Assembly: GCF_045679545.1 (NCBI RefSeq)
Contig: NZ_CP166194.1
Coordinates: 2,294,001 to 2,358,000 of the forward strand
Source of the DNA: Enterovibrio sp045679545
Lineage (GTDB): Bacteria > Pseudomonadota > Gammaproteobacteria > Enterobacterales > Vibrionaceae
Direction: 5' to 3'
DNA: 64,000 nucleotides
In this document: piece by piece, positions 10,060-18,285 of the stretch
Position numbering within the stretch: position 1 is the stretch's first letter
How the letters are laid out: each line of letters starts with the position of its first letter
Translations under genes and position numbers: made by a program
Notes under the pieces: generated by a model
What the model saw: the letters and a program-made list of their open reading frames with translations, nothing else
Databases searched by the model: none
What the model was told of the DNA's origin: nothing

Positions 10060-12012
10060 ATGACAATAACCAACAAAATCACACTTGTTGTAGCTACCAC
10101 ACTCTTGTTTCTATGCGCAGCGATGGCCTATGCAGAATTCACTGTCAACCTTGCTTTCATCAAACAAGAAATGCAGTTTCAGACTAACAGTGCGATGCAA
10201 AACCTGAGTGCCGCTTTGGTGCCAATTCTGGAAACAGGCGATCTGGACAAAAGCGAGCGCTTTTTTGAAACCGTGATGAATGACAAAACCGCTCTCAGTC
10301 AGGTGACACTGCAGTGGTTGTTTAACGGTGATTTGCAAACTTGGAGTCAAGAGGTAACCGCTTCTCAACCTGCTCCGGAATGGTTTGTTGCTTTTGACCT
10401 CATTCAACCTATTTGGCTAACCAAGACCATCTCAAACGGTTGGGCTGATTTGGCTACCCTTTCAATTGTGATTGAGACCGATAACGCCTATTCGACATTA
10501 TGGCAGCTGTTTCGATCGTTTCTCATTTCATCCATCATACTGATCACTGCAGCGACGCTCGTGGTTCGGTATACCATCGCCCGCATGCTCTCGCCGGTGA
10601 AAACCATCACCCTCGAGGCGAAACGCATTGCCAAATTGGACTTTTCCAATGCCGTACCTGCCCCAAAAACCAGTGACTTATCCGAGCTGACCACCGCCTT
10701 CAATGACATGTCATCACAGCTTCAGAATCTTTTCGAAACGCTTAATGAAGAGATAAGTAGCCTGCGTAAAAAATACCTTTATGACGAATCTTCAAGTTTA
10801 CCAAACCGGAGTTTCCTTATCCGCCAGACCGAAAGCTGGTTGTTGGATGGGGACTGCGGCGTCTTGATGCTGATTAACCTGAAATGGCTTGAAAATACCG
10901 ACCCAAAACAAGGCACCAAAAACTTCAACGAATGTATTCGTTCTATGGGCCAATCTATCGAACACATATTGGAGCAGACCAACGATTCTTTGGTAGCAAG
11001 AACAGCAAAGTATGAAATCGCAGTCCTGATCCCCAGCATTCACGAACAACAAGCCCGTGAGCATCTGAGAAAAATCATCAGAGCCATCAATTCAGAAATC
11101 ATCAGTAATGGGTTACCCATCGCCAATGGCTTCGCCATCGGGGTTGCGGAACGAAACACAGACGATACTGTTTCATCCCTTCTTGAGCGCGCGAATATCG
11201 CCAAAAACCAAGCAGACATTGAAAGCACCGTCTTCGCTTTCTCCCAAACCTCACAGGAACATTCGCAAGAACAGCTCGATGAGAAATTGGTGGAGGCCTT
11301 ACAGAATGAGACTTTTGAGTACATGTTGCAGCCCGTTTTTGCGACCGCTTCTCACGAGATACAACAATACGAAGTGTTTGCCAGACTTCAGATAGGTAAC
11401 ACCTTCATTTGTGCAAACAAGTGGGTATCTGATCTCTCCAGGCTCTCCATTGCACAAGGCTTCGACCGCTGCGTCGTAAAGAAACTGGTGACTGTTCTAA
11501 AATGTGACAAGGAAATCGCTCCCCTTTCGATCAATTTAACGTCAGACAGTATTAAAGATCCTGACTTCATCAAATGGCTTATCGACACCGTCATGGCGAA
11601 CAAGCTCAAAAACCGCCTCTACTTTGAGTTTGCCGAAGCGATCGCCTGTAACCATCCAGAAGATTGCGAATTAGCCTGCCGGAGCTTTAATGAAGCAGGG
11701 ATACGCTTTGGGATAGACAGGTTTGGACAACACTTGGCCTCTGTCTCTTTCCTCAAAGTGCTAGAGCCTCACTTTGTTAAGCTTGACCATTCTTTCATTC
11801 AAAACCGCGATGGTTCCAGCGACCACTTACTCCTACTGAAACCAATAATAAAAATGGCGTCCAGCCTTGGGATCGAAGTGATTGCGTCTTCGATTGAATA
11901 TAAGCAGCAGCTCTCTAAGCTTCCGATATCAAACATCGACGCTTATTTCGGCTTTATCTCCCCGCCGTTCGCGTTGGAATCACTGAATGATGAAATGCAA
12001 AAATCAGCTTAG
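10060..12012 (+). CDS. lapD: LapD/BpfD-like c-di-GMP receptor with degenerate GGDEF-EAL domains
   Basis: LapD proteins sense cytoplasmic c-di-GMP and control adhesin retention by sequestering the periplasmic protease LapG. This 650-residue protein has an N-terminal membrane helix, a periplasmic LapD/MoxY-type domain (about residues 25-150, Trp-rich), a second helix (about 155-175) and a HAMP segment with MLSPVKTI. The GGDEF domain has lost its signature (AKYEI at that place). The EAL domain starts with EVFARL instead of EAL, so it should bind ligand rather than catalyse. I prefer ATG at 10060 over 10048 because MTITNKITL begins the membrane helix; no strong ribosome site is visible. It lies 65 nt after the OmpA gene with no lapG between. 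Confidence 0.88.
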   Translation: MTITNKITLVVATTLLFLCAAMAYAEFTVNLAFIKQEMQFQTNSAMQNLSAALVPILETGDLDKSERFFETVMNDKTALSQVTLQWLFNGDLQTWSQEVTASQPAPEWFVAFDLIQPIWLTKTISNGWADLATLSIVIETDNAYSTLWQLFRSFLISSIILITAATLVVRYTIARMLSPVKTITLEAKRIAKLDFSNAVPAPKTSDLSELTTAFNDMSSQLQNLFETLNEEISSLRKKYLYDESSSLPNRSFLIRQTESWLLDGDCGVLMLINLKWLENTDPKQGTKNFNECIRSMGQSIEHILEQTNDSLVARTAKYEIAVLIPSIHEQQAREHLRKIIRAINSEIISNGLPIANGFAIGVAERNTDDTVSSLLERANIAKNQADIESTVFAFSQTSQEHSQEQLDEKLVEALQNETFEYMLQPVFATASHEIQQYEVFARLQIGNTFICANKWVSDLSRLSIAQGFDRCVVKKLVTVLKCDKEIAPLSINLTSDSIKDPDFIKWLIDTVMANKLKNRLYFEFAEAIACNHPEDCELACRSFNEAGIRFGIDRFGQHLASVSFLKVLEPHFVKLDHSFIQNRDGSSDHLLLLKPIIKMASSLGIEVIASSIEYKQQLSKLPISNIDAYFGFISPPFALESLNDEMQKSA

Positions 12013-12235
12013 CAAACATTCGAGTGACACCAATCAACGATTGCGGCTCCCCTTGTCACGCAATGGGGTTCACCGTTCACTCCCGAAGGCAGCAAACAGG
12101 CTTTGCTTCATTTCGCGCGACAAGAAACGTCGTATGTGGAAGGCGACTTCGTCGGGACAAGGTTGTCTCGCCTCGCTCGGCTGAACCCCGCTAGGATTCT
12201 GCGCCCCTATCTAAATTGATGCGGATTCCAGAAAC

Positions 12236-12262
12236 GAAAAAGCCCGCTCAATGAGCGGGCTT
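12236..12262 (-). terminator. Duplicated terminator copy beside tRNA stub
   Basis: Stem AAGCCCGCTC / GAGCGGGCTT with an AAT(G)-type loop, followed on the minus strand by a T-run. It is identical to the terminator that follows tRNA-Ser 191 bp away and arose with the duplication. It could act as a second transcription stop for the tRNA. Confidence 0.7.
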
Positions 12263-12271
12263 AATCTAATT

Positions 12272-12291
12272 TGGCGGAGAGATAGGGATTT
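12272..12291 (-). pseudogene. tRNA-Ser 3'-end remnant
   Basis: Twenty bases are identical to the CCA end, acceptor strand and part of the T-arm of the intact tRNA-Ser at 12464. The rest of the tRNA is missing; after GGGATTT the sequence becomes unrelated. It cannot form a tRNA. Confidence 0.75.
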
Positions 12292-12426
12292 ACTCGGTCG
12301 CTGCGCTCCCTTGCCCTTCGGGCCGTCGCCTTTTCCGACTTCGTCGGGGCAACGTTGTCTCGCTTCGCTCGGCTGAACCCAAGCCTAGGATTCTGCATCC
12401 CTATCTATAAATGCTTATTCCAGAAA

Positions 12427-12453
12427 CGAAAAAGCCCGCTCAATGAGCGGGCT
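12427..12453 (-). terminator. Rho-independent terminator of tRNA-Ser
   Basis: Minus-strand hairpin with stem AAGCCCGCTC / GAGCGGGCTT followed by TTTTTCG. It begins about 11 nt after the tRNA CCA end, as expected for a single-gene tRNA unit. Confidence 0.85.
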
Positions 12454-12463
12454 TAATCTAATT

Positions 12464-12554
12464 TGGCGGAGAGATAGGGATTTGAACCCTAGGAGGGCTA
12501 TAAACCCTCGCCGGTTTTCAAGACCGGTGCTTTAAACCACTCAGCCATCTCTCC
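12464..12554 (-). tRNA. serT: tRNA-Ser (anticodon UGA)
   Basis: On the minus strand the sequence starts GGAGAGATGGCTGAGTGG and ends in CTCTCCGCCA, giving a 7-bp acceptor stem and an encoded CCA. The anticodon arm is ACCGGTCTTGAAAACCGG with anticodon TGA. A long variable arm (GAGGGTTTATAGCCCTC) is typical of class II serine tRNAs. The T-arm contains GGTTCAAATCC. It is flanked by its own terminator. The E. coli symbol is used by anticodon. Confidence 0.96.
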
Positions 12555-12670
12555 GTTGTTGCGGCGAATATTACAAAGCTATCGTGACCTTGTAAAGCGC
12601 GAATTTACTCCATTGCTTTCGTTTGAACAGGGTTTAGACAGTTCGTGCAAAGGAACACCAGATCAAGGCC

Positions 12671-12697
12671 TAAAAAAGCGAACGTTACGTTCGCCTT
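12671..12697 (-). terminator. Terminator of the pst operon
   Basis: On the minus strand, GGCGAACG-TAA-CGTTCGC is followed by six T residues. It starts about 42 nt after the pstB stop, so it should end the pstSCAB transcript. Confidence 0.82.
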
Positions 12698-12738
12698 GAT
12701 AGCATTGTCTTCATTGACTGAAACCAAACACCTGGGTT

Positions 12739-13608
12739 TTACCCGAATCGTCCGCCAATATAGTCTCTAGTCAATTTGTGCTCAGGTTGCTCAAACACGT
12801 TGGCAGTTTCATTCACTTCAACCAAATCGCCTAAATGGAAGTAAGCAGTGCGATCGGAAACACGCTTCGCTTGTGACATGGAGTGCGTAACGATCACGAT
12901 GCTGAAGTTTTCTTTAAGCTCTTCAATCAGATCTTCGATGATGCCCGTGGCTATCGGGTCAAGCGCTGAGCATGGCTCATCCATCAGGATCACTTCTGGC
13001 GCTATCGAAATCGTTCGCGCAATACACAAGCGCTGTTGTTGGCCGCCAGATAAACCCGTTGCAGGCTGATCCAAGCGTGATTTCACTTCTTCCCAAAGAC
13101 CTGCGCGTCGCAAAGATTGCTCCACCACTTCATCAAGCTCATCTTTGCTATCCACCAAACCATGGATACGCGGCCCATACGCCACGTTGTCATAAATAGA
13201 TTTGGGGAATGGATTCGCGCGTTGGAACACCATGCCAACTTGTGAACGTAGCTCGACAATTTCTTGCTCCTTGGCATAGATATCGTGACCATCCAACAAG
13301 ATTTGTCCTGTCACTTCGCAACCAAAAACGGTGTCATTCATGCGGTTTAAGCAACGTAAAAATGTCGACTTTCCGCAGCCTGACGGGCCGATCATTGCCA
13401 ACACTTGTTTCTCACCAATATCAAGATTGATATTGCGGATGGCCGATTTGGCACCGCTTTCATAACTCACGCCGACATTGCGTGCCGTCATACGCGGGGA
13501 TTCAACAAATGGCATGCCGCAAGTTTCTTTGGGGGCCGCTGTATGTTCAGCAGAACGGATACTTTTGCTGATTGAAAAATCAGCCGAATTGGTAATTATG
13601 GTGGTCAT
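12739..13608 (-). CDS. pstB: Phosphate ABC transporter ATPase PstB
   Basis: This cytoplasmic ATPase energises high-affinity phosphate uptake through PstC and PstA. It has Walker A GPSGCGKST, Q-loop VFQRANPFP, signature LSGGQQQR, Walker B VILMDEPCSALDP and switch His in IVTHSM. NPFP after the Q-loop and the EDLIEELK region are characteristic of PstB. The 289 residues include a 40-residue N-terminal extension compared with the roughly 257-residue E. coli protein; the first ATG (13608) has AGGAGAAGGGAA upstream, so I keep it. It follows pstA by 10 nt and is the last gene of the operon. PhoU is not encoded here. Confidence 0.96.
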   Translation of the reverse strand: MTTIITNSADFSISKSIRSAEHTAAPKETCGMPFVESPRMTARNVGVSYESGAKSAIRNINLDIGEKQVLAMIGPSGCGKSTFLRCLNRMNDTVFGCEVTGQILLDGHDIYAKEQEIVELRSQVGMVFQRANPFPKSIYDNVAYGPRIHGLVDSKDELDEVVEQSLRRAGLWEEVKSRLDQPATGLSGGQQQRLCIARTISIAPEVILMDEPCSALDPIATGIIEDLIEELKENFSIVIVTHSMSQAKRVSDRTAYFHLGDLVEVNETANVFEQPEHKLTRDYIGGRFG

Positions 13609-13618
13609 TTCCCTTCTC

Positions 13619-14920
13619 CTACCATTTGCGCTCTAGGCGCTTGCGCATGATAACGGCGCACGCGTTCATAAATGCCAAGAAGGCCAGCAGCACCATGATT
13701 GCGCCAGAGGTATTCTCAACAAAGCCTTTTTCAGGGTTTTCAGCCCAGAGATAAATTTGTACTGGCAGTGCGGTGGCTGCATCAAGTGGCCCTGATGGAA
13801 CATCGACAATGAAAGCGACCATGCCAATCATGAGCAGCGGCGCGGTCTCGCCCAGCGCTTGTGCCATGCCAATGATGGTGCCTGTAAGCATGCCCGGCAT
13901 GGCCAATGGCAGCACATGGTGAATCACCATCTGCATTTTTGAAGCACCAACACCTAAAGCGGCGTCGCGCACGGATGGCGGCACGGCTTTTATCGCCGCT
14001 CGGCTAGAAATAATGATGGTTGGTAGGGTCATTAGCGTTAGCACCAAACCACCCACAACAGGCGCAGAACGAGGTAAGTCGGCCACGTTCAGGAACACGG
14101 CTAACCCGAGTAAACCGAACACAATTGACGGCACAGCAGCAAGGTTGTTGATGTTGATTTCAATCAGCTCTGTGGCACGGTTGCGCGGCGCAAACTCTTC
14201 AAGATAAATCGCGGCGGATATGCCAATCGGAAAACTCAATGCCAACGTGATCAGCAAGGTATAAAACGAGCCTACCGTTGCGCCCCAAATGCCCGCTAAC
14301 TCTGCATCACGGCTGTCACCATTGGTGAAGAAGTTGGTGTTGAAGACAGTACGAACATTCCCTTCTTTTACCAGTTCGTCATACCACTGAATTTGAAGGT
14401 TTTTGAACTGTCGTCCATCTTCTGGCGTAGCTGACGTAATGTTGCCTTTGTTGTACTGATTGAAGTTGTCGCCTGCTTGCGCCCAAAACTCAATGCGTTG
14501 TCCGATTAGGGATGGGTCGGCCATTACCTTGTCACGCAAATCGTATTCCGCGCCGTTCGACAAAAATTTATAAAGCGCGCGTTTTTGCTCACGCCCATCA
14601 ACGGGCACTTCGGCCAAAATTGCTTTGCGAATCACCTTACGAAAACTGGCACTCATCAAGGTCTGATGATTAATGTCACGACCGTTTAAGCCCAAGTTAT
14701 CCTCTGACAGATCAACCGTCAGTTTGATTTCGGTGGTAAAGAACGCAGTGTAGCCATCAGAGACAATGGTGGTCATCAACACAATCAAGAACGCAAAGGC
14801 CATCGAGATAGACGCGATGCCGTAGAAGCGAAAACGCTTTTCTTTGGCGCGACGACGACCCACGCCTGCTTTCACTTTGTCTCGCTTGGTTTCAGCGATT
14901 TTTAATAATCTATCAGTCAT
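13619..14920 (-). CDS. pstA: Phosphate ABC transporter permease PstA
   Basis: This inner-membrane permease partners PstC. At 433 residues it is longer than the roughly 296-residue E. coli PstA, owing to a basic N-terminus and a large segment between the first membrane helix (about 32-54) and the conserved core. The core (about 210-430) has an LEEFAPRN segment and the EAA-type loop around DAALGVGASKMQMVIHHVLP, typical of binding-protein-dependent permeases. The long form is known in marine gammaproteobacteria. The start overlaps the pstC end by 8 nt, pointing to coupled translation. Confidence 0.93.
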   Translation of the reverse strand: MTDRLLKIAETKRDKVKAGVGRRRAKEKRFRFYGIASISMAFAFLIVLMTTIVSDGYTAFFTTEIKLTVDLSEDNLGLNGRDINHQTLMSASFRKVIRKAILAEVPVDGREQKRALYKFLSNGAEYDLRDKVMADPSLIGQRIEFWAQAGDNFNQYNKGNITSATPEDGRQFKNLQIQWYDELVKEGNVRTVFNTNFFTNGDSRDAELAGIWGATVGSFYTLLITLALSFPIGISAAIYLEEFAPRNRATELIEININNLAAVPSIVFGLLGLAVFLNVADLPRSAPVVGGLVLTLMTLPTIIISSRAAIKAVPPSVRDAALGVGASKMQMVIHHVLPLAMPGMLTGTIIGMAQALGETAPLLMIGMVAFIVDVPSGPLDAATALPVQIYLWAENPEKGFVENTSGAIMVLLAFLAFMNACAVIMRKRLERKW

Positions 14921-16295
14921 ATTGCTCTCGATATTTTTTCACGATTCGAAGGGCGACAAAGTTCAGTGCCAACGTCACGACAAACAAGGTCAAGCCCAAT
15001 GCAAACGCTGCCAGTGTCTTCGGACTGTCGAATTCTTGATCCCCCACCAGCAAGGTCACGATTTGCACCGTGACTGTGGTCACTGAATCCAGCGGGTTTG
15101 CCGTCAACTTGGCGGACAAGCCTGCCGCCATCACCACAATCATGGTTTCACCAATCGCACGTGACACGGCCAGCAGTAAGCCGCCCACAATGCCGGGGAG
15201 TGCAGCGGGAATGACAACATTGATAATGGTTTCCGATTGAGTAGCACCTAGTCCAAGTGAGCCATCACGCAGCGATTGAGGCACCGCGGTGATCACGTCA
15301 TCTGACAATGACGAAACAAAAGGAATGATCATCACACCCATCACCATGCCTGCCGCCAGCGCACTTTCTGAGGATGCACCTGAAACGCCAACCGCTTCGG
15401 CGACATCGCGAATAAAAGGGGCTGCGGTTAATGCCGCAAAGAAGCCATAAACCACGGTAGGGATACCTGCCAGCACTTCCAACACAGGTTTGACGATATT
15501 GCGAACCGTTGGCGAGGCGTATTCAGCGAGATAAATTGCGCTCATTAGGCCAATGGGCGCTGCAATACACATGGCAATCAATGAAATCATCAAGGTGCCG
15601 GTAAACAATGGAATCGCACCAAATGCACCAGTCGCGCCTTGTTGATCAGCACGAAGGGCTATCTGAGGTGACCATTGGGTGCCAAATAAGAAATCCGTGA
15701 CGGGAATAATTTGGAAGAAGCGAATGGCTTCAAAAAGCACCGACAGGACAATACCCAGTGTGGTGAGAATGGCCAACGTCGAACAAAACATGAGAAAGAA
15801 CTGAAGGGACTTTTCGACGTAATGACGGGCTTTTAGCTTGGGCCTCACTGCACGCCAACCGAACGAGAGCCCAACCAGCGACAAGGCAGCCACAGCAACA
15901 AAGCGAAGGGTTTGGCCAATGCTCTCAAGATGGTGATAGTAGGCCGCCGCTGCGATTAAAGCAGGCTCGTCAGTGTTAAGCACACCATTGGCAATGTGCA
16001 CAATTTGGCCAAACAGCAGATGACTATTTTCGTTGGCATCAAGCATGCTCTGAGGCAATTGCGCCAACACCAGCGATTTCACCGTGCTCGGCTCGAATAC
16101 CTGCCAGATGATAAGAAGAAGTACACTCGGCACTGCCGCGAGAATAGCCGCATACGAGCCATAATAAGCAGGTCGAGAGTGAAGTTTGTTCAGGCCACCT
16201 TCTACAGTAGCAATACTCCGGGAACGTTTTTTGGCAAGAAGGTACGCGCTCAACGTAAGTGCGAGTACTACCACCATCAATGTAGACGTTTGCAT
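14913..16295 (-). CDS. pstC: Phosphate ABC transporter permease PstC
   Basis: This is the second permease of the phosphate importer. At 460 residues it is longer than E. coli PstC (about 320). The N-terminal half contains a helix at about 4-20, another at about 50-67 and a further pair near 135-190. The conserved transporter core starts near residue 230 with the YLAEYASP segment and an EAA loop around DGSLGLGATQSETIINVVIP. The start is ATG at 16295 behind AAGGAAAAGGG. It follows pstS by about 72 nt in the same direction. Confidence 0.93.
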   Translation of the reverse strand: MQTSTLMVVVLALTLSAYLLAKKRSRSIATVEGGLNKLHSRPAYYGSYAAILAAVPSVLLLIIWQVFEPSTVKSLVLAQLPQSMLDANENSHLLFGQIVHIANGVLNTDEPALIAAAAYYHHLESIGQTLRFVAVAALSLVGLSFGWRAVRPKLKARHYVEKSLQFFLMFCSTLAILTTLGIVLSVLFEAIRFFQIIPVTDFLFGTQWSPQIALRADQQGATGAFGAIPLFTGTLMISLIAMCIAAPIGLMSAIYLAEYASPTVRNIVKPVLEVLAGIPTVVYGFFAALTAAPFIRDVAEAVGVSGASSESALAAGMVMGVMIIPFVSSLSDDVITAVPQSLRDGSLGLGATQSETIINVVIPAALPGIVGGLLLAVSRAIGETMIVVMAAGLSAKLTANPLDSVTTVTVQIVTLLVGDQEFDSPKTLAAFALGLTLFVVTLALNFVALRIVKKYREQYD

Positions 16296-16367
16296 CCCTT
16301 TTCCTTAAATCCCTTTCACAACAAAGGTGGCGTGCTGTTTTCAGCACACCACCCCAGGGGTAACGCG

Positions 16368-17408
16368 TTACAGATTCGGCGTAAGGCCAACTGCATTGTT
16401 GCGAACCAGTTTCAAATCACGCGCTGACAGAGGAATCAATCCGCGGTCAGTCAGATAACCTTCATCACCGATTGCATCTTCAGACGTGAACGAGGCAACA
16501 TACTGCTGCAGACCTGGAATCACGTCTGCGTGCGCTTTCTTCACATAAAAGTAAAGTGAGCGAGAGACAGGGTATGAACCGTCACCAATGGCATCAAACG
16601 TTGGCACTACACCGGCAATTTTTGCGCCTTGTACTTTGTCTGCGTTCTGCTCAAGGAAGCTATAACCGAAGATACCGAACGCTTTTGGATTTGCATCCAG
16701 CTTCTGAACGATCAGGTTGTCGTTCTCGCCCGCTTCGATAAATGCGCCGTCTTCACGAATGCCGTGACAAACTGCTTTATATTTGTTTTTGTCTGATTTT
16801 TTCAGCGCTTTCAGCTCTGGATATTGGTTACAACCGCCTTCCATCGCCAACTCGACGAACGCATCACGCGTGCCTGAAGTTGGTGGCGGGCCAAGTACTT
16901 CGATTTTGGTCGCAGGTAGAGCGGCGTTAACGTCTTTCCAAGTTTTGTTTGGGTTAGCAATCAGATTGCCGTTTGCATCCGGAACCACTTTCGCCAGCGC
17001 AGTGAAAATGTCTTTAAGCGAAAGGTCAAACTGCTGCGATTGTTTTGAGTTTGCGAATGCGATGCCGTCATAGCCGATTTTCACTTCAACGATATCTTTC
17101 ACACCATTTTTCGCACACAACTCAACTTCTGAACGTTTGATTTTGCGCGAAGCATTGGTGATATCCGGTGTGTTTTCACCTACACCTGAACAGAATAATT
17201 TTAAGCCGCCGCCTGAACCGGTTGATTCAATTTTCGGTACCGCAAATTCTGACGTGCGACCGAAGCGTTCCGCGACAACAGTGGCAAAGGGATACACTGT
17301 GGATGAACCAACAATGCTAATGTAGTCACGTGACGCAGCAGCAACGTTACCCGCCGTAAAGGTAGACAGACATACTGTCGATGCCGCAATCAGAGTCTTA
17401 AGTTTCAC
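16368..17408 (-). CDS. pstS: Periplasmic phosphate-binding protein PstS
   Basis: This protein captures phosphate in the periplasm and delivers it to PstCA. The longer reading frame from TTG at 17420 contains its own ribosome-binding site (GGAGG), so I choose GTG at 17408, giving 346 residues beginning VKLKTLIAAS. A signal peptide ends near NVAAASRDY. Phosphate-binding motifs are visible: VGSSTVYPFA, ESTGSGGGLKLF and PPTSGTRDAF. It is the first gene of pstSCAB. Regulation by PhoB is likely from family knowledge, and a palindromic site lies about 180 nt upstream. Confidence 0.94.
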   Translation of the reverse strand: MKLKTLIAASTVCLSTFTAGNVAAASRDYISIVGSSTVYPFATVVAERFGRTSEFAVPKIESTGSGGGLKLFCSGVGENTPDITNASRKIKRSEVELCAKNGVKDIVEVKIGYDGIAFANSKQSQQFDLSLKDIFTALAKVVPDANGNLIANPNKTWKDVNAALPATKIEVLGPPPTSGTRDAFVELAMEGGCNQYPELKALKKSDKNKYKAVCHGIREDGAFIEAGENDNLIVQKLDANPKAFGIFGYSFLEQNADKVQGAKIAGVVPTFDAIGDGSYPVSRSLYFYVKKAHADVIPGLQQYVASFTSEDAIGDEGYLTDRGLIPLSARDLKLVRNNAVGLTPNL

Positions 17409-17582
17409 ATCAACCTCCAAGTCGATTGTTTGTTCGTTAAGCAGCCAGAAAAGCCTGTGCTGCTTTCTTATTTACTTCAAAACTGATGTAAAACTTAGAG
17501 GTCGTCTGTGACACTAACCTTAACTAAATGTGAACATTTAATTACAACCAGCTTAGGTTTCACGCTGAAACATTAATGAAAT

Positions 17583-17608
17583 CAATATGTCACCCAGATG
17601 ACATATTG
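17583..17608. promoter_or_regulatory. Perfect inverted repeat upstream of pstS, possible Pho box
   Basis: Two 10-bp arms, CAATATGTCA and TGACATATTG, are separated by CCCAGA. Read on the minus strand, TGTCAT and TGACAT occur 11 bp apart, which fits PhoB direct-repeat spacing with one mismatch. The symmetry could equally be an operator for another dimeric regulator. It lies in the 345-bp gap between pstS and the divergent phosphatase-like gene; no other clear feature was seen there. Confidence 0.4.
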
Positions 17609-17753
17609 CTTGTTTAGGTTATACCCAAGTCACCTCATCGACGTTTTTTCTCGTACGCATTGCGCGGCTATCGAATCGAGTAGTGGAGGCATGCAGAGGG
17701 TGAATCTCATGATCTGGGATCATCATTGATGAACAGCCAATGAGAAAGAGAAC

Positions 17754-18254
17754 ATGGTTCAACGCGGGAAAGCAGGCGAGAAAGAAAAATGCAAAAACGA
17801 GGTGTTATCGGTATTGGGAAATAACACGGAGACACCCTCATCAAACGGGCAAAAAGTGAAACCCAGCGTGTTGTTTCTTTGTGATGGTGCGCAGGGGTAT
17901 TCGTTGGTGGCCCAATCTATTTTGAGCCACAAAGCCGATAGCTACTTCAAAGGGCTTTGTGCTTTCACCAGCGATATCTGCAATATTTCTTCGGCCTGCC
18001 AATCGCTTCGCCAATACAATATTGCCTGCCGTGATGATCATTTGCGGTCTATTGATGCCTATCAGGAGCAGAATGTGGACTATTTGATCGCGCTTTCTCC
18101 CTCTTCGGTGCAATCGGGAAAATCGCTGCCCCGTTATACCAAGTTCATTCCTTGGGATATCACACAAGGTGGTGAAACCAACGACAGGCAGGTGGCAATA
18201 AAATACCTCAATGACCAAATCAATTACTTTCTATCGATGTACCTTTACCGCTAG
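17754..18254 (+). CDS. Low-molecular-weight phosphatase/ArsC-like protein, probably inactive
   Basis: This 166-residue cytoplasmic protein has an N-terminal tail of about 35 residues, then VLFLCDGAQGYSLVAQSIL. The latter aligns with the P-loop of low-molecular-weight tyrosine phosphatases and thioredoxin-type arsenate reductases. The Cys is kept, but the CX5R arginine is replaced by Tyr (C-DGAQG-Y-S). Later, FIPWDITQG sits where the family usually has a W-G-x-x-D-P loop. The start follows GAAAGAGAAC. It is divergent from pstS and converges with the GGDEF gene. A role linked to phosphate is suggested only by position. Fold assignment is moderate; function is unknown. Confidence 0.6.
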   Translation: MVQRGKAGEKEKCKNEVLSVLGNNTETPSSNGQKVKPSVLFLCDGAQGYSLVAQSILSHKADSYFKGLCAFTSDICNISSACQSLRQYNIACRDDHLRSIDAYQEQNVDYLIALSPSSVQSGKSLPRYTKFIPWDITQGGETNDRQVAIKYLNDQINYFLSMYLYR

Positions 18255-18285
18255 TCGATAGCGCGACAAAGAAGAAACGACACGC

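Larger units (their letters stand above)
12101..12483. repeat. Imperfect 191-bp tandem duplication next to tRNA-Ser
   Basis: Two copies lie at an exact offset of 191 bp. Homology is imperfect at about 12143-12225 and 12334-12416 (GACTTCGTCGGG to CCCTATCTA) and appears identical from about 12226-12291 and 12417-12482. The identical part holds a rho-independent terminator and the last 20 bp of tRNA-Ser, including CCA. In the inner copy the match continues into the real tRNA; in the outer copy it turns into unrelated GC-rich sequence after GGGATTT. The blocks also contain short complementary motifs such as CTCGCTTCGCTCGG. This explains most of the 450-bp gap between lapD and the tRNA. Confidence 0.8.

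Noticed and set aside
11987..12184. 65-residue ORF overlapping the lapD end and the repeat block
   Set aside because: It runs through non-coding repeated sequence and shows no domain or credible start.
12101..12483. CRISPR-like array
   Set aside because: Only two copies with a 191-bp period and no short direct repeats or spacers; it is a tRNA-linked duplication.
15996..16427. 143-residue plus-strand ORF over pstC-pstS
   Set aside because: Shadow of the conserved pst genes on the opposite strand.
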